Shown: in pieces, positions 31,353-41,166 of the stretch | Layout: each line of letters begins with the position of its first letter | How positions within the stretch are numbered: position 1 is the stretch's first letter | Origin: Tetmemena sp. SeJ-2015 | Lineage: Eukaryota; Ciliophora; Spirotrichea; Sporadotrichida; Oxytrichidae | Direction: 5' to 3' | NCBI GenBank assembly: GCA_027382625.1 | Contig: JAJKFJ010022915.1 | Span: 1-64,000 of the forward strand | DNA: 64,000 nt | Program-made: the position numbers and the translations under genes | The notes under the pieces: generated by a model | Seen by the model: only the letters and a program-made list of their open reading frames with translations | The model's database searches: none | Told to the model about the DNA's origin: nothing

Positions 31353-32135
31353 TCACCTGAGGATGAGAGCCCTTATAACGAAGTATATCACAGCTCCTGC
31401 TCCTGCGGCTCCTCCGCCCATGAGCATGCATTTAGGAGAGAAAGCCCAAAAATTTCTTTTGCTCGCTTCTTCCTCTAGAGCCTTAGCGTCTTTTTAAAAC
31501 TTCCTCGCTTGCAAATTCAGCTCCTATGCATCGACCAGTAGTTTATCTCTGACTGTCATTTATATGTCGCTTATCTCTCTGACATTTTTATCCATTTGGC
31601 CTTTGACGGCATTAACTTTCTGATGGGCTATTTACACATTGTCAGTTTTTATATTGCTCTAGTAGCTTTTAAGTCGCATTTCCAGTTTGGGCTTTAGTTA
31701 TCTCTAAAAGAAGCCATCACTCAGTTCTTCATCATGAAGGTTATTGAAATTGTTGCGGCAGACTTGTAGCAAGTCCTTTTTCAATTCAAAGTAGAACTGC
31801 TCTATTTTATGCTCTGAGGTTTCCTTCTTTGCCACAAAGACGAAAAATACCCCCTTGCTGTGGAAGATGAAATACTCATGCGAGAAATTTAGCTTCTATC
31901 GCTCTGAATCATCAAATATTAAAAACGAACTATGTATTATGTATGTAAGTAAGATGGATGAATCATCTTCACCTAGTTTACTTTCCAAATCCTTGACGAT
32001 CTTTTTAATCTGCTGCTCGTTTACTTAAGTTTAAGGCTTCGAAATGTCAAAGGTGTCGCAAAGCTTGACAGCCCTCGAATTATTTAGCACATAGACCGAA
32101 ACTGAGTCAATTGAAGGAGAAGTGTTTGAATTCAT
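31353..32135 (-). CDS. longin-type R-SNARE (VAMP7/synaptobrevin-like)
   Basis: Vesicle fusion protein. From the ATG at 32135, with one IES removed, it is 243 codons including TGA, exactly a multiple of three. An N-terminal longin-like domain covers about residues 1-125 (SVSVYVLNN start; YFIFHSKGVFFVFVAKKE strand pair). The SNARE helix follows with heptad repeats: NVQIAHQKVNAVKGQMDKNV, then a zero-layer Arg in MTVRDKLL, then ELNLQARKFQKDAKAL. A C-terminal anchor (MGGGAAGAGAVIYFVIRALIL) ends the protein. It could pair with the Sec1-family protein at 1-1449, but that is speculation. Confidence 0.88.
31905..31958. other. IES, 54 bp, pointer TGAATCATC
   Basis: 9-bp repeat at 31905-31913 and 31959-31967. 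In-frame length. Deletion joins LGEDDS to ERQKLNFSHEY in the longin domain. Confidence 0.88.
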
Positions 32136-32201
32136 TAAACAAAAATACTAATAATATTTCTCCTTACCGATTTAATTATAATTAAACATTAAGAAAAAAA
32201 T

Positions 32202-32948
32202 ATGACAGTGTCTACTGCTATCAACTCTATGATGCTCACCTTTGGACCCTTGATAGTCACCTATTAAGCTCTAAAGCTAAAGCAGTTCAAGGCATACCCA
32301 GCATGCTTCTTTGGAGCAGTGTTCTTCATACTCACTCAGCTCGCAAAATTCATCGTGATGGCCATAGCTTTCCCCATTTTCTTCCCTAGTGAAGATTTCG
32401 CAAGTGAAGAATCTTAGAGCAATCAGTAGTTCATAGTTGAGCACGAGATTCTGAAAGGTCTAGTGAACATGATTGACCTAGTTGGACTTTACTACGTGAT
32501 TAACTCCAAGAAGCTATTTACAGTGATGGGGGATGTTGACATCAGACTTTTGGCAGTAGCAATCGGCTGGGCAGGTGCTGAACTTTTCACCTCCCACTTC
32601 CTTAATGTGATCTTCCAGGGCTGGTCTAATGAGCTGAAGAGTGAATTTGTTGTGAACGCTCTCTCAGCAAATATTGACATCGTAGAGATCATCGCAATCT
32701 CATTCTTGACTTACTTGCTCACCAAGAAAGATGAGGGCTCCATGAAAAACATTGTCTATTTCCTTGCACTTGCAAGATACTTACTTCCCACTGCGCTCAA
32801 GCTAGTGAAAATTCAACTTGAAGCATTAGAAAGCACCAGCCAAAGCACAGGAGAGAAGTGCACTCTATGCACAGACAGTGTACTTCTAGGCATCAAAGCA
32901 GCATTCGCTGTCTTCCTATTTGTAGCATCACAGAAAATGCAGTCTTGA
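32202..32948 (+). CDS. TMEM147: transmembrane protein 147
   Basis: Polytopic ER membrane protein associated with the Sec61 translocon accessory complex in animals. The ORF is continuous, 249 codons with TGA, with no intron and no IES. Family features are the first segment with FGPLIVTYQALKLKQFKAY, then TQLAKFIVMAIAFPIFFP, then NMIDLVGLYYVIN. The signature AVAIGWAGAELFTSHF corresponds to ALGWATAELIMSR in animals. ALSANIDIVEIIAISFLTYL and several C-terminal hydrophobic helices follow. It carries a slightly longer acidic loop (residues 66-80) than animal homologues. Confidence 0.92.
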
Positions 32949-33047
32949 ATTTAATTAGCTAATGCGCTGAGCTTATTTTCGTTCATCCTCTTATTACGTT
33001 AGTTTTTATGATTGTGAAATAATAAAATAATTGCAAAGATATAAGAA

Positions 33048-33673
33048 ATGAAAGCAACTGGACGTCTCAACAAGGTATTTCTCTTTGATCACTTTTGTCC
33101 AAAGGCTAAACCTTTATGTAGGAATTGACTGACTTGAACAATAACTCTATCGAGGGTGTGTCTATTCAGATCGTTGGCGATGCCCTCACCAACTGGGATG
33201 CCACCATCATCGGACCTGTAAGGCATCTTTTCAGATAATACCATTCCCGTCCATATGATTCTGTCCAGATATTATCTCTAAAGGCATTTAACCAACAATT
33301 TCATTATAGTAAGACACCGCCTACGAAGGTGGAAGATTCGTCGTGAATATCGACTTCAGCGACAACTACCCATTCAAGGCACCTAAGGTATTAAATCGCA
33401 ACCCATCTAAACCCTTTTCTACAGGTTCACTTCAAGACTAGAATCTACCACCCTAACATCAAGCAAGACACAGGCGAGATCTGCGCTCAGGCTATTGAGA
33501 ACAACTGGGTCCCAACTCTCAACGCAAAGTTCGTTATTGAAAGTTTGATCACCCTCCTGAAAAACCCCAACGCTGAGCACCCACTTGAAGCAGAGATCGC
33601 TGAGCTTTTCCTAAGGGACTACAAAACCTTCGTAGCCAAGGCAAGAGAGTTCACTCAGACCTATGCAAGCTGA
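33048..33673 (+). CDS. ubiquitin-conjugating enzyme E2
   Basis: E2 enzyme that carries ubiquitin as a Cys thioester. Three GT..AG introns (33075-33121, 33218-33309, 33388-33424) leave 150 codons including TGA, the usual E2 core length. The fold is complete: RLNKELTDLNNN helix, IIGPQDTAYEGGRFVVNIDF, YPFKAPKVHFKTRIYHPNI, then the active site in GEICAQAIENNWVPTL with Cys in IC. The C-terminal helices are ITLLKNPNAEHPLE and YKTFVAKAREF. The subfamily is close to UBE2D/UBE2L types but is not decided. No IES. Confidence 0.93.
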
Positions 33674-33930
33674 ATAGGAAAATCTTTGTTGCATGATTGT
33701 TAGGATAGTCGCATAAATTCTATTTATTGAAATTCGTTACACAGATCTAAGTGCTTTTCATCAGCTCAGATAGTATAGAGAGATATATCAGCAGCATTGA
33801 GATATGGAGATAAGATTTGATTTAAGTTTTAGTTAAGAAGATGGATAATTGATGGATCCCTGTGTGTTACTTTTCATACGATGAAATAAGGAAGAGTGAG
33901 TGAGCGAGTTAGAAACTCTATTGCAGCTGC

Positions 33931-35559
33931 TCATCTTCTGAAGAAAGAGAGAGCTCTCTCAAAAATGTTAGGCTTGGGGGTGTAGCTTTCCTTGACGATC
34001 TTAGTCTTTTGATAGGGGATGAACTCTGGGGTGACGCCAACTTGGATGTAATGGTCGTAGTAAGTGAAGGTGAGATCCTTGACCTTGAAAATGTTGAAGA
34101 CGTTGTCGGGAATCTAAACGTAGTACTGAGTGAAGAAGACGTTGAAGAAGGGAACAGCGGCATTCAAGGCGAGGTTGAAGAAGGTCCTCATGATGCTCAC
34201 GTCCAAGTCTCCGAGCTGTTCAGCGCTCACGTAGACATGGCTGATGTCCAAATCGTTAAGGGCAGCAGTCACTCTCAAGTCTGACTCGGTGAGAGTGAAG
34301 TCGATGGCAGTGTCGTTGAACTCCATCACTCCTACCTTTTGACGATCTCCTCCGTTTGGAACCACGTACATGGTGATGAAGAAATCGAGAGAGGCAATCA
34401 TCTTGGACTTGGATCTGATGATGTCGAAGTCACTCATGTTCTTGACTGCGAATTCCATATCAATGGGCACGTCGGCACCGTAATGATCAACGAGACCTGC
34501 GAAGTAGGTGTCAAGGGCAGTGGTTGTGAGCTGGAATGGGAAGTAGGAAGGCACTTGATCGTGTCTCACGGTGAACTGGAGCTTGAAATCTTCAAGACCG
34601 GCATAGGCGAAAGATTCGAAGAAGTAGTCTGAGACAAATACCTGGATGCGAGACTTAAGGTCATAGTTGTGGAAGGGGAGAGCTGCATTCTTGATAGCGG
34701 GAGTGTGGTAAGCCTTACCCTTGTTGTAGAAGGTTCCATTGAGGCCAACTCCAAAGTAGGTGCCGTTAAAGTTAGGACCGCTCTAGATGTTATAGTCCAG
34801 AGAAAAGACACAATAAATTTGGATTATGATAAATGAAGCAGAGTGAGGTTCTTGAATGGGTCGTAGGGCCAGAACTGAACTTCTCCACCTTGTTATTACA
34901 AGATCGCGTTCATTGCTTAGGGAAGTCCGTTTCTAAGGGCAGATTCAACATTTAATTCAATATGCATTCTATCATAATGGATGAACATTCTTTTCAATGT
35001 CAGCAGCGATTCTCCATCTGAAGATGGGCATGAAGAGCTCGACGAAGTCAGCCATGAAGCTGCCTCCCATATCGAATCTCAAGATGTTTCCATTGATGCC
35101 AAGATCGGCAGAGACTACCTAAAATGCTCCAATGGTCTTCTTGTTAGGAAGAGTCTGAGTAGTAAGCTTGATTCCTACCTTGAGGGTGCTCTCCTTCATG
35201 ATAACTCTCACGAATCCTCTGACTGGGATGAAGAGGACGTCTTGTCTGAAGCTTTGGCAGGTGAAGATGATCTGCATCTTCTAGACGGTGAGGTAGAGGG
35301 TGTCGTTCTCGACAGTGAAGTGCATGTCCTTAGGTCTCTCCTAGATGGAGATGGAGTTGTTGTTGAAGTAACCTCCATTGAAAGCCTGGTTGGAAACCTA
35401 CAGTCCATTAATTTGGTCCAGGATCTCCTCAAAGAAGGCGTCCTTGGCGTCCTCGAAGAGGGCGAAGTCGATTGAGGCGGTGGCTCCTTGGGAGGAGACG
35501 ACGGAGGTAAAGAGGGCTGCTGAGAGCAGTGACAAAGTCAAAAGAAGGATTCTCTTCAT
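33931..35559 (-). CDS. secreted BPI/LBP/CETP-like lipid-binding protein
   Basis: Probably an extracellular or vacuolar lipid-binding protein. The ATG at 35559 starts a clear signal peptide (MKRILLLTLSLLSAALFTSV). Two IESs are removed, leaving 517 codons with TGA, exactly a multiple of three. The pattern of alternating strands, with long amphipathic helix candidates early and in the middle, resembles the tubular lipid-binding (TULIP) fold. Examples are LFEDAKDAFFEEILDQINGL, a C-terminal FNLALNAAVPFFNVFF and DLTFTYYDHYIQVGVTPEF. Few cysteines are seen. The family call rests on overall pattern, not on a strong motif; a homology search would settle it. The stop is TGA 33931-33933. Confidence 0.7.
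34798..34838. other. IES, 41 bp, pointer CAGAG
   Basis: CAGAG at 34798-34802 and 34839-34843. Deletion joins DPFKNLTL to DYNIQSGPNF in the BPI-like protein. Confidence 0.88.
34947..34983. other. IES, 37 bp, pointer AACATT
   Basis: AACATT at 34947-34952 and 34984-34989. Deletion removes an in-frame TGA and joins DIEKNV to ESALRNGLPQ. Confidence 0.9.
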
Positions 35560-36079
35560 TTATTATTATAAAAATATCAACTCTATAATTAATAATCAAG
35601 ATCCTTCTATTGCCACCCTCCTTTAAACACACCTCATGAATGAAAGAATTTTGCTTTATTTATCATGGTTTTAAAGCTACCAGTGCATATTAAATATCAT
35701 AATAAATCATTGAGGATTTTATTTCACTTGTCAGAACATATTGCTAATCATAGATATAAGGATTTTCTATTTATAATTACAACAAAAAATACTTTATCAT
35801 TTATTACATTAACTTAAAAATTAAGCACTTGTTTCTTGAATATCTTTTTAAGAAAAGGAATTTAATTTAATTTTGATAAAGAAAAATATAATTAACTTAC
35901 TCCGTAGTTATCACTCAAGTAAATAATAATACTAATTATACAATAAATTATTTTCTCTTTTTATAAACTTATTGTGCAATAATAGTAAATAAAATAGGAT
36001 GGGAGGTATGGATTCGTATATTGTAGCTATTTTGGTGTGAGCGGGTGAAGTTTTAATATGCGAGGTGTGACTTGCTGCC
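35560..36079. other. AT-rich intergenic region
   Basis: About 520 bp between the start of the BPI-like gene and the end of the CDPK. Strongly AT-rich. I see no gene, repeat or RNA in it. Confidence 0.6.
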
Positions 36080-38029
36080 TCAGTCCTTCCCCAGAATCAT
36101 TTTCTTGAACTCGTCCATGGAGAGGGCCTTGTCTCCCGATTTATCGTGTCTTTTCATAATCTCGTCTAACTCTTCCTCGGTTATATCTTTTCCTAGTTTA
36201 GCCATAGCGTCTCTTATATTCTCAGCGGTTATATAAAAATTAATTAGTATATACATTAAGATCATATTTTACTAAAGTTATTTCATTGTTACCGTCTATA
36301 TCGAACTGGCGGTAAAGAGCCTCAAGCTTTTAATCTGTTAGGAATCTCTGCACAGATATAGTAGCTGCTAAAAACTCACACTAGAAATTTTCTTTAAAAA
36401 AAACTATTCTTCTTTTAAAAAATAAGTGAAGCTTGAAAATTCGAAAAACATTTGTCTAGTAAATAAATAGCTGTATTTTAAAATTCGAAACTCTTAATTT
36501 ATTTTGACTCAGTGTAGTTGATTTTATGGTTTCCAGAGTAATCCAGCTCACTAATAATCTGCTTGATCTCCTGGGCACTCATCTCGTAGTTTGCATTTTT
36601 AAGTGCTTGTTCCAACTCCTGGATTTCGATGATGCCAGAATTGTCGGTATCAATTTTTTGAAACTCTTTCCTCAGGCCCTCGATCTCTTTGGGATTTAGC
36701 ATCTTAACCAGCACATTCAAAGCTGCCTTCTTGAGAGTAGAGCTACCCTTGAATTCTTTGAGTTTGCGCATGACATCGGGGTCGAGTAGATTGGAGTGAC
36801 CTGTCTCCTACTGCTTCAGGCATTTATCAAACCAGGGATGCTTGAGCGCTAGGTCTCCTTGGATTCTCTTGTGCCTATCCACTTTAAAATATAGAGAGAG
36901 ATGCAAGAATTAGGAAGTGATTATCACTGTGAGCATGCGTTTAACAAGATCCAAGCACTCTTAAGTTACTTTGCGCTGCACAGTCTCTGGGAAGGTGAAG
37001 TGTCCTTTCTGGATTTTGCCAAAGACCTCCGCTCTGCTGTTCCCATCGAAGGGATATTTTCCAGTTATCATCAGGAACAGCACGACTCCTAGCGACCAAA
37101 TATCGCATTCCTTACCGTAGTTGCCGTTCAGCACCTCCGGCGATATGAAATATGGCGTTCCTGCAACTCAAAACCATAAATGTAAGCATAAATATTTTAA
37201 TAGGTCAAAGTTTAATCTATGAATGCCATTTAGTAAATTTTATAATTTGAACTGTGTGTAATTTCTGATTGGCTTTGGCAGTTTGCTTTGCGAGACCGAA
37301 ATCGATGAACTTGACTTCTCCGTCGCTGCCGTACATTATATTTTCTGGTTTGATATCTCTGTGGACTATATTTTATTTGTGGCAATGGATTATGGCTCTA
37401 AGCAATTTTTCGATTATGATAGCTGCTTGATTCTCACTGAAGGCCTAAGAACTGACCTTCTCTAAAAGTTCTCCACCTGGACACAACTCCATCACCAAGT
37501 AAATGAACTTGACGTCATCATAGGTCTCATAATACTTTAGAAATCAATATTAAATACAAAACTCTACAAAAATTTCATTCTCAAGGGTTTTATTATTAAA
37601 AAGGAGTTATTAGACTATTTTGGGCAATTTTATAATTAAATTTGCTTATTTTTAAATGATAATACTTAACGATGTTAGGGTGATCTAAGTTCTGCAGTAT
37701 AGCTACCTCATCGTGCAACGCATCTATCTCCTCCTTTGAAAGTTTCTGCTTTGAGCAGATTAAAAATATTTCATAATCTTGCACTTAAAATTAACATGTA
37801 ATTTCATTTGCATTATCTAGTGTATTTATTTTTATTTTTGCTTTGAGATAACTTTAATAGCTACTTTTTGGGAGGAGTCGGCTCTATTCTCTGCCTGGAA
37901 GACCTTTCCGAAACTACCTGAGCCGAGGACTTTAGGATTGATATTATAGAGTGCTCTAAGTTGGGCAACGCCTGCTTTTATCTTTTTTGTCTGACTCTGT
38001 GCAGTTTACGTGGAGCTGAAACAACCCAT
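36080..38029 (-). CDS. calcium-dependent protein kinase (CDPK)
   Basis: Ser/Thr kinase fused to a calmodulin-like domain. The ATG at 38029 begins MGCFSST, fitting N-myristoylation at Gly2 and palmitoylation at Cys3. Six IESs removed leave 472 codons with TGA, an exact multiple of three. Kinase motifs are [17 protein letters not shown] with the ATP Lys, [12 protein letters not shown] as [19 protein letters not shown] and [10 protein letters not shown]. The junction region follows ([17 protein letters not shown]). Four EF-hands follow: [26 protein letters not shown] (degenerate), [13 protein letters not shown] and [13 protein letters not shown]. All six IESs fall inside conserved motifs, so every one of them must be removed for a functional kinase. 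Confidence 0.95.
36228..36276. other. IES, 49 bp, pointer GTTAT
   Basis: GTTAT at 36228-36232 and 36277-36281. Deletion rebuilds the third EF-hand, DGNNEIT joined to AENIRDAM. Confidence 0.9.
36375..36507. other. IES, 133 bp, pointer CTCA
   Basis: CTCA at 36375-36378 and 36508-36511. The longest IES mapped here. Deletion joins the second EF-hand, KINYTE to FLAATISVQ. Confidence 0.88.
36880..36924. other. IES, 45 bp, pointer CACT
   Basis: CACT at 36880-36883 and 36925-36928. Deletion joins LVKRMLTV to DRHKRIQGD, the kinase subdomain XI Arg region. Confidence 0.9.
37165..37249. other. IES, 85 bp, pointer AACT
   Basis: AACT at 37165-37168 and 37250-37253. Deletion joins the activation loop, NQKLHTV to [10 protein letters not shown]. 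Confidence 0.92.
37529..37658. other. IES, 130 bp, pointer ATAATACTT
   Basis: 9-bp repeat at 37529-37537 and 37659-37667. Deletion joins HPNIVKYY to [10 protein letters not shown] in the kinase N-lobe. Confidence 0.93.
37747..37838. other. IES, 92 bp, pointer TGCTTTGAG
   Basis: 9-bp repeat at 37747-37755 and 37839-37847. Deletion joins VAIKVISKQ to [10 protein letters not shown] directly after the ATP-binding Lys. Confidence 0.93.
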
Positions 38030-38531
38030 GTTTTATCGCCAATTACTTTACTAAAAATAACTACTATCATCCAATCATAATTATTTATCTCTCAAGATAT
38101 TAAAAGTAAATTAATCTGAAAAATTCTTAAGTCATTGAATAATTTGGGAAAGAATTTTTTTAAAAAGAATATTATTGAGCAGAGTTAAACATATTTTATT
38201 TTTCATACCTGTGAGCATTTTAAAGATAGCACTAATTATAATTTATTTACATTTCACTCTTCAATATGTATTTGCAAGTAATTAAAAAAGAGTGAGAGAT
38301 ATTACGAAATTATATTCTTTTATGGGAGTGTAACTTATTTATTTATTAATTTATTCTTCACTAAAGCCACCCAGTAATCTAGTCACTATAACATAAAATA
38401 ACAAATTATGTTTATATAAGAAGCAAAATAATTTTATAAATACACTTGGTGAAAAAGGAAAGAGAAAAAGCAAACTGCGAAATAACTGTCGTTAATTATT
38501 AATTTATAAATATCAAATTGTCTCAATCAAA
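38030..38531. other. AT-rich intergenic region
   Basis: About 500 bp between the divergent starts of the CDPK and the SPX-EXS gene. It must hold both 5' regions. No gene or repeat recognised. Confidence 0.6.
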
Positions 38532-41055
38532 ATGAAAGGCAGAATAATTATGCATATAATTTTCCTATTTTTTAAAAGGCAATAATTTTGAGAAGCAATT
38601 GGAGTACCATAAAATTCCTGAATTCTACGATAAGTACTTCGACTACTCGAAGCTCAAGCAAATCATCAAAGATTTCAAGAAACGAAGCTTTAGTAAACCT
38701 ATTCAATGTTTAACCATCACTTTATAGGACCAATCTTAAGTGGACATTATGAACTCGGGATCAATATTATTTATTTAAAAATAAGAAATTAAATTTTAGA
38801 ATATAAAGTTACATCATATAGGATTGATTTATATGCTTTGAGAATTCTGATAAGAAAAAATATTTTAGGATTTAAAATCCTTCAGAAATTTATACAAAGT
38901 TTATATATATATTCAGTGCTTCCAAATATATGAAATATTACCGCAAAATTCAATGTAAGTTTAAATTTAAGCATATAATGGAAGAGGAATTTAGCCTGAT
39001 TCAGGACCATAACAATAGAACCTCCATCAATTCCTCTCATCTAATCCGAATTTCTAGCCAGAACGCTTATAATTAAGATAACCAAACTGAGAGTGGGAAT
39101 ACTACAATCTAAAGAAAGTTTTCTAATTATTTTTCACGCGTGCCAATAAGAGACTCTCTACTTGGGCCTGAGAACTTAGTGCAATAGTTTGTGGATGAGT
39201 ATCTATATGAGCTCAAAGATTGCAGCACTTTCTATCAGTAGCAGATCGAGTAAGTGACTCAACAGTTCAGACACTTGGAGGAGCAATACTAGTAAAAGGT
39301 AATCTCAAATCAAAAGTCTATGGAGAGAAACTAACTGGAATATTCTAACGGAGGTTAGAACCAGATATGTGAAGAAGAGAAGGACGAGTTCGATTATGCA
39401 ACTAGCTGGAAAAGGGCCTTCTCTAATCTCTATCAGCGTTTACTGTGGCTCAACTCCTATGCTAAGATCAACTAGATAGCAGCTTTAACGTAAGTTTCCC
39501 ATTAGTGATAATGTTAGGATTCTGAATAAATTCTAAGAAAGGATGCTTCTATATAAGTAACAAGACAACCTCTACAAAAAGCTGGTAGAGTTTTCAAAAG
39601 GTTTGCCTATTTGCAACAGAAAATAGATGCAGAGTGAAGCCAAAATTCTTGTTGTAAGTTTTAAATCTTTTTAGTTATTCTTTAGAGCCACTTCGCTTAG
39701 TAATTCAATGGTAAAGATGTAGCTGAGGCAAAGAAAGAGCTCTTTTCTAGATAAAAAGTTCACAATAGCCAGGACTTAGTTATGATCTCATTTCTCAGTG
39801 GTGTACTCATATCTTGCATCCTGTTTTTGTTCTTCTTCCTCTTTATAGATGGTAATTTAAGAAACTTTCTTTATAATTAATGAGATTATAGTTTATGAAT
39901 CCTTAGAGGAAGAATTGCTAATGAAGAGAGTGATGCCAATTTACCGATGTCTGTTGATATTAAACTTGGTTGTTCTTGGTATAGGTGTCATCATATATAT
40001 TTTAAGAAAGCACAGAGTAAATTGGGTTTATATCTTCCAAATTAATCCCGAAGAAAGGCTTAACTAGTATCACATGTACAAGGCATTTATTTTTCTCCAG
40101 TTAATTTGGACGATTTTCGCTCTCATAGATGTGCTCTCTATCAAGAAATACATCAATCTATTTGACAACGGAAGCTTCGCAGGAGTATCTCTTATCTTAA
40201 TAGTTCTACTACTTGGGATAATAATCTGTCCGTTTAATGTGATGTACAAAAGTTTTAGGTTCATGTTTCTTAACTGCCTGTTCTAAAACATCATATCTCC
40301 TTTCGGGTATGTGAGATTCAAGGATTTCTTCCTAGGTGATGTCTGGACAAGTTTAGTGAAGCCAATGATCGATGTCTATTTCATCGGTTGCTTCTTACAT
40401 CAGAGGCCTTATTCGAAGCAGAAAAGCTCTAAGTATGCTAGATAAGCAGCAAATTATTTACGCTTAATTAAAATGCAAATGGGTGCTGATTATGTCTTAC
40501 ATACCTTTCCATATAAGATTCTTCTAGTGCATTAATCGATACTACTACACTGACTAGTGGTTCCCACACTTGGTAAATGCAGGCAAGTATTTATCCACAA
40601 TCTCTGTCTTAGTATGCGCTTACTTCAAATAGCAGGGCATTCTTTCATCTTAGTTTTACTTTTCAGTGTATCTCTTCTCAACAGTCTACTCATACATTTG
40701 GGATATAACAATGGATTGGGGTTTAGTAAGAGGTACCAAGGCAAATAATAAACTTCTGAGAGATAAATTGAAGTTCCCCACTCATTACTATTATTTCTCC
40801 ATGATTACTAATCTATTCCTGAGGTTCACTTGGCTTTTGACTTTTCTGCCTCCTAGTTACTTTCCCAAGACTTTCTATGATAACGGGGGACTTTTGTTCT
40901 TCCTCGCCATAGCTGAAGCGTACAGGCGAGCATAGTGGAGCATATTTAGAATAGAGAATGAAAATGTCAACAATTTCGAGAAATACAGAGTTATACTAGA
41001 AATTCCAAACATACTAGAAGATGACACGGATCATAATAAGTCTCAATATCTTTGA
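38532..41055 (+). CDS. SPX-EXS protein, XPR1/SYG1-like phosphate exporter
   Basis: Membrane phosphate exporter regulated by inositol pyrophosphates through its SPX domain. The ATG at 38532 plus IES removal gives MKGNNFEKQLEYHKIPEFYD and YFDYSKLKQIIKDFK, the SPX start. The third SPX helix bundle is seen in SWKRAFSNLYQRLLWLNSYAK. Several membrane helices follow from ISFLSGVLISCILFLFFFLF. The EXS domain includes FLGDVWTSLVKPMID, YSYIWDITMDWGL and the final EAYRRAQWSIFRIENENVNN. The stop is TGA 41053. The segment 38690-38960 is AT-rich and certainly holds more IESs or introns that I did not resolve. An intron is likely after the first membrane helix near 39850. Confidence 0.85.
38535..38574. other. 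IES, 40 bp, pointer AAAGGCA, directly after the start codon
   Basis: AAAGGCA at 38535-38541 and 38575-38581. Deletion leaves ATG then AAA GGC A, giving MKGNNFEKQLEY, the expected SPX start. Confidence 0.9.
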
Positions 41056-41166
41056 TATATATCTACAAGATTTTCATATAACTGCTCCTGTCAAAGGCAA
41101 ATAGAATAATATTCAGCATAAATTGTATATTCACTAATTCGAATAAGCACTCAGTCGAAGTAACAT

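Noticed and set aside
34009..35475. Several plus-strand open frames of 90-160 codons
   Set aside because: They are antisense shadows of the BPI-like gene; their Glu/Val/Asp-rich products lack start context and the minus strand has a signal peptide and consistent IES removal.
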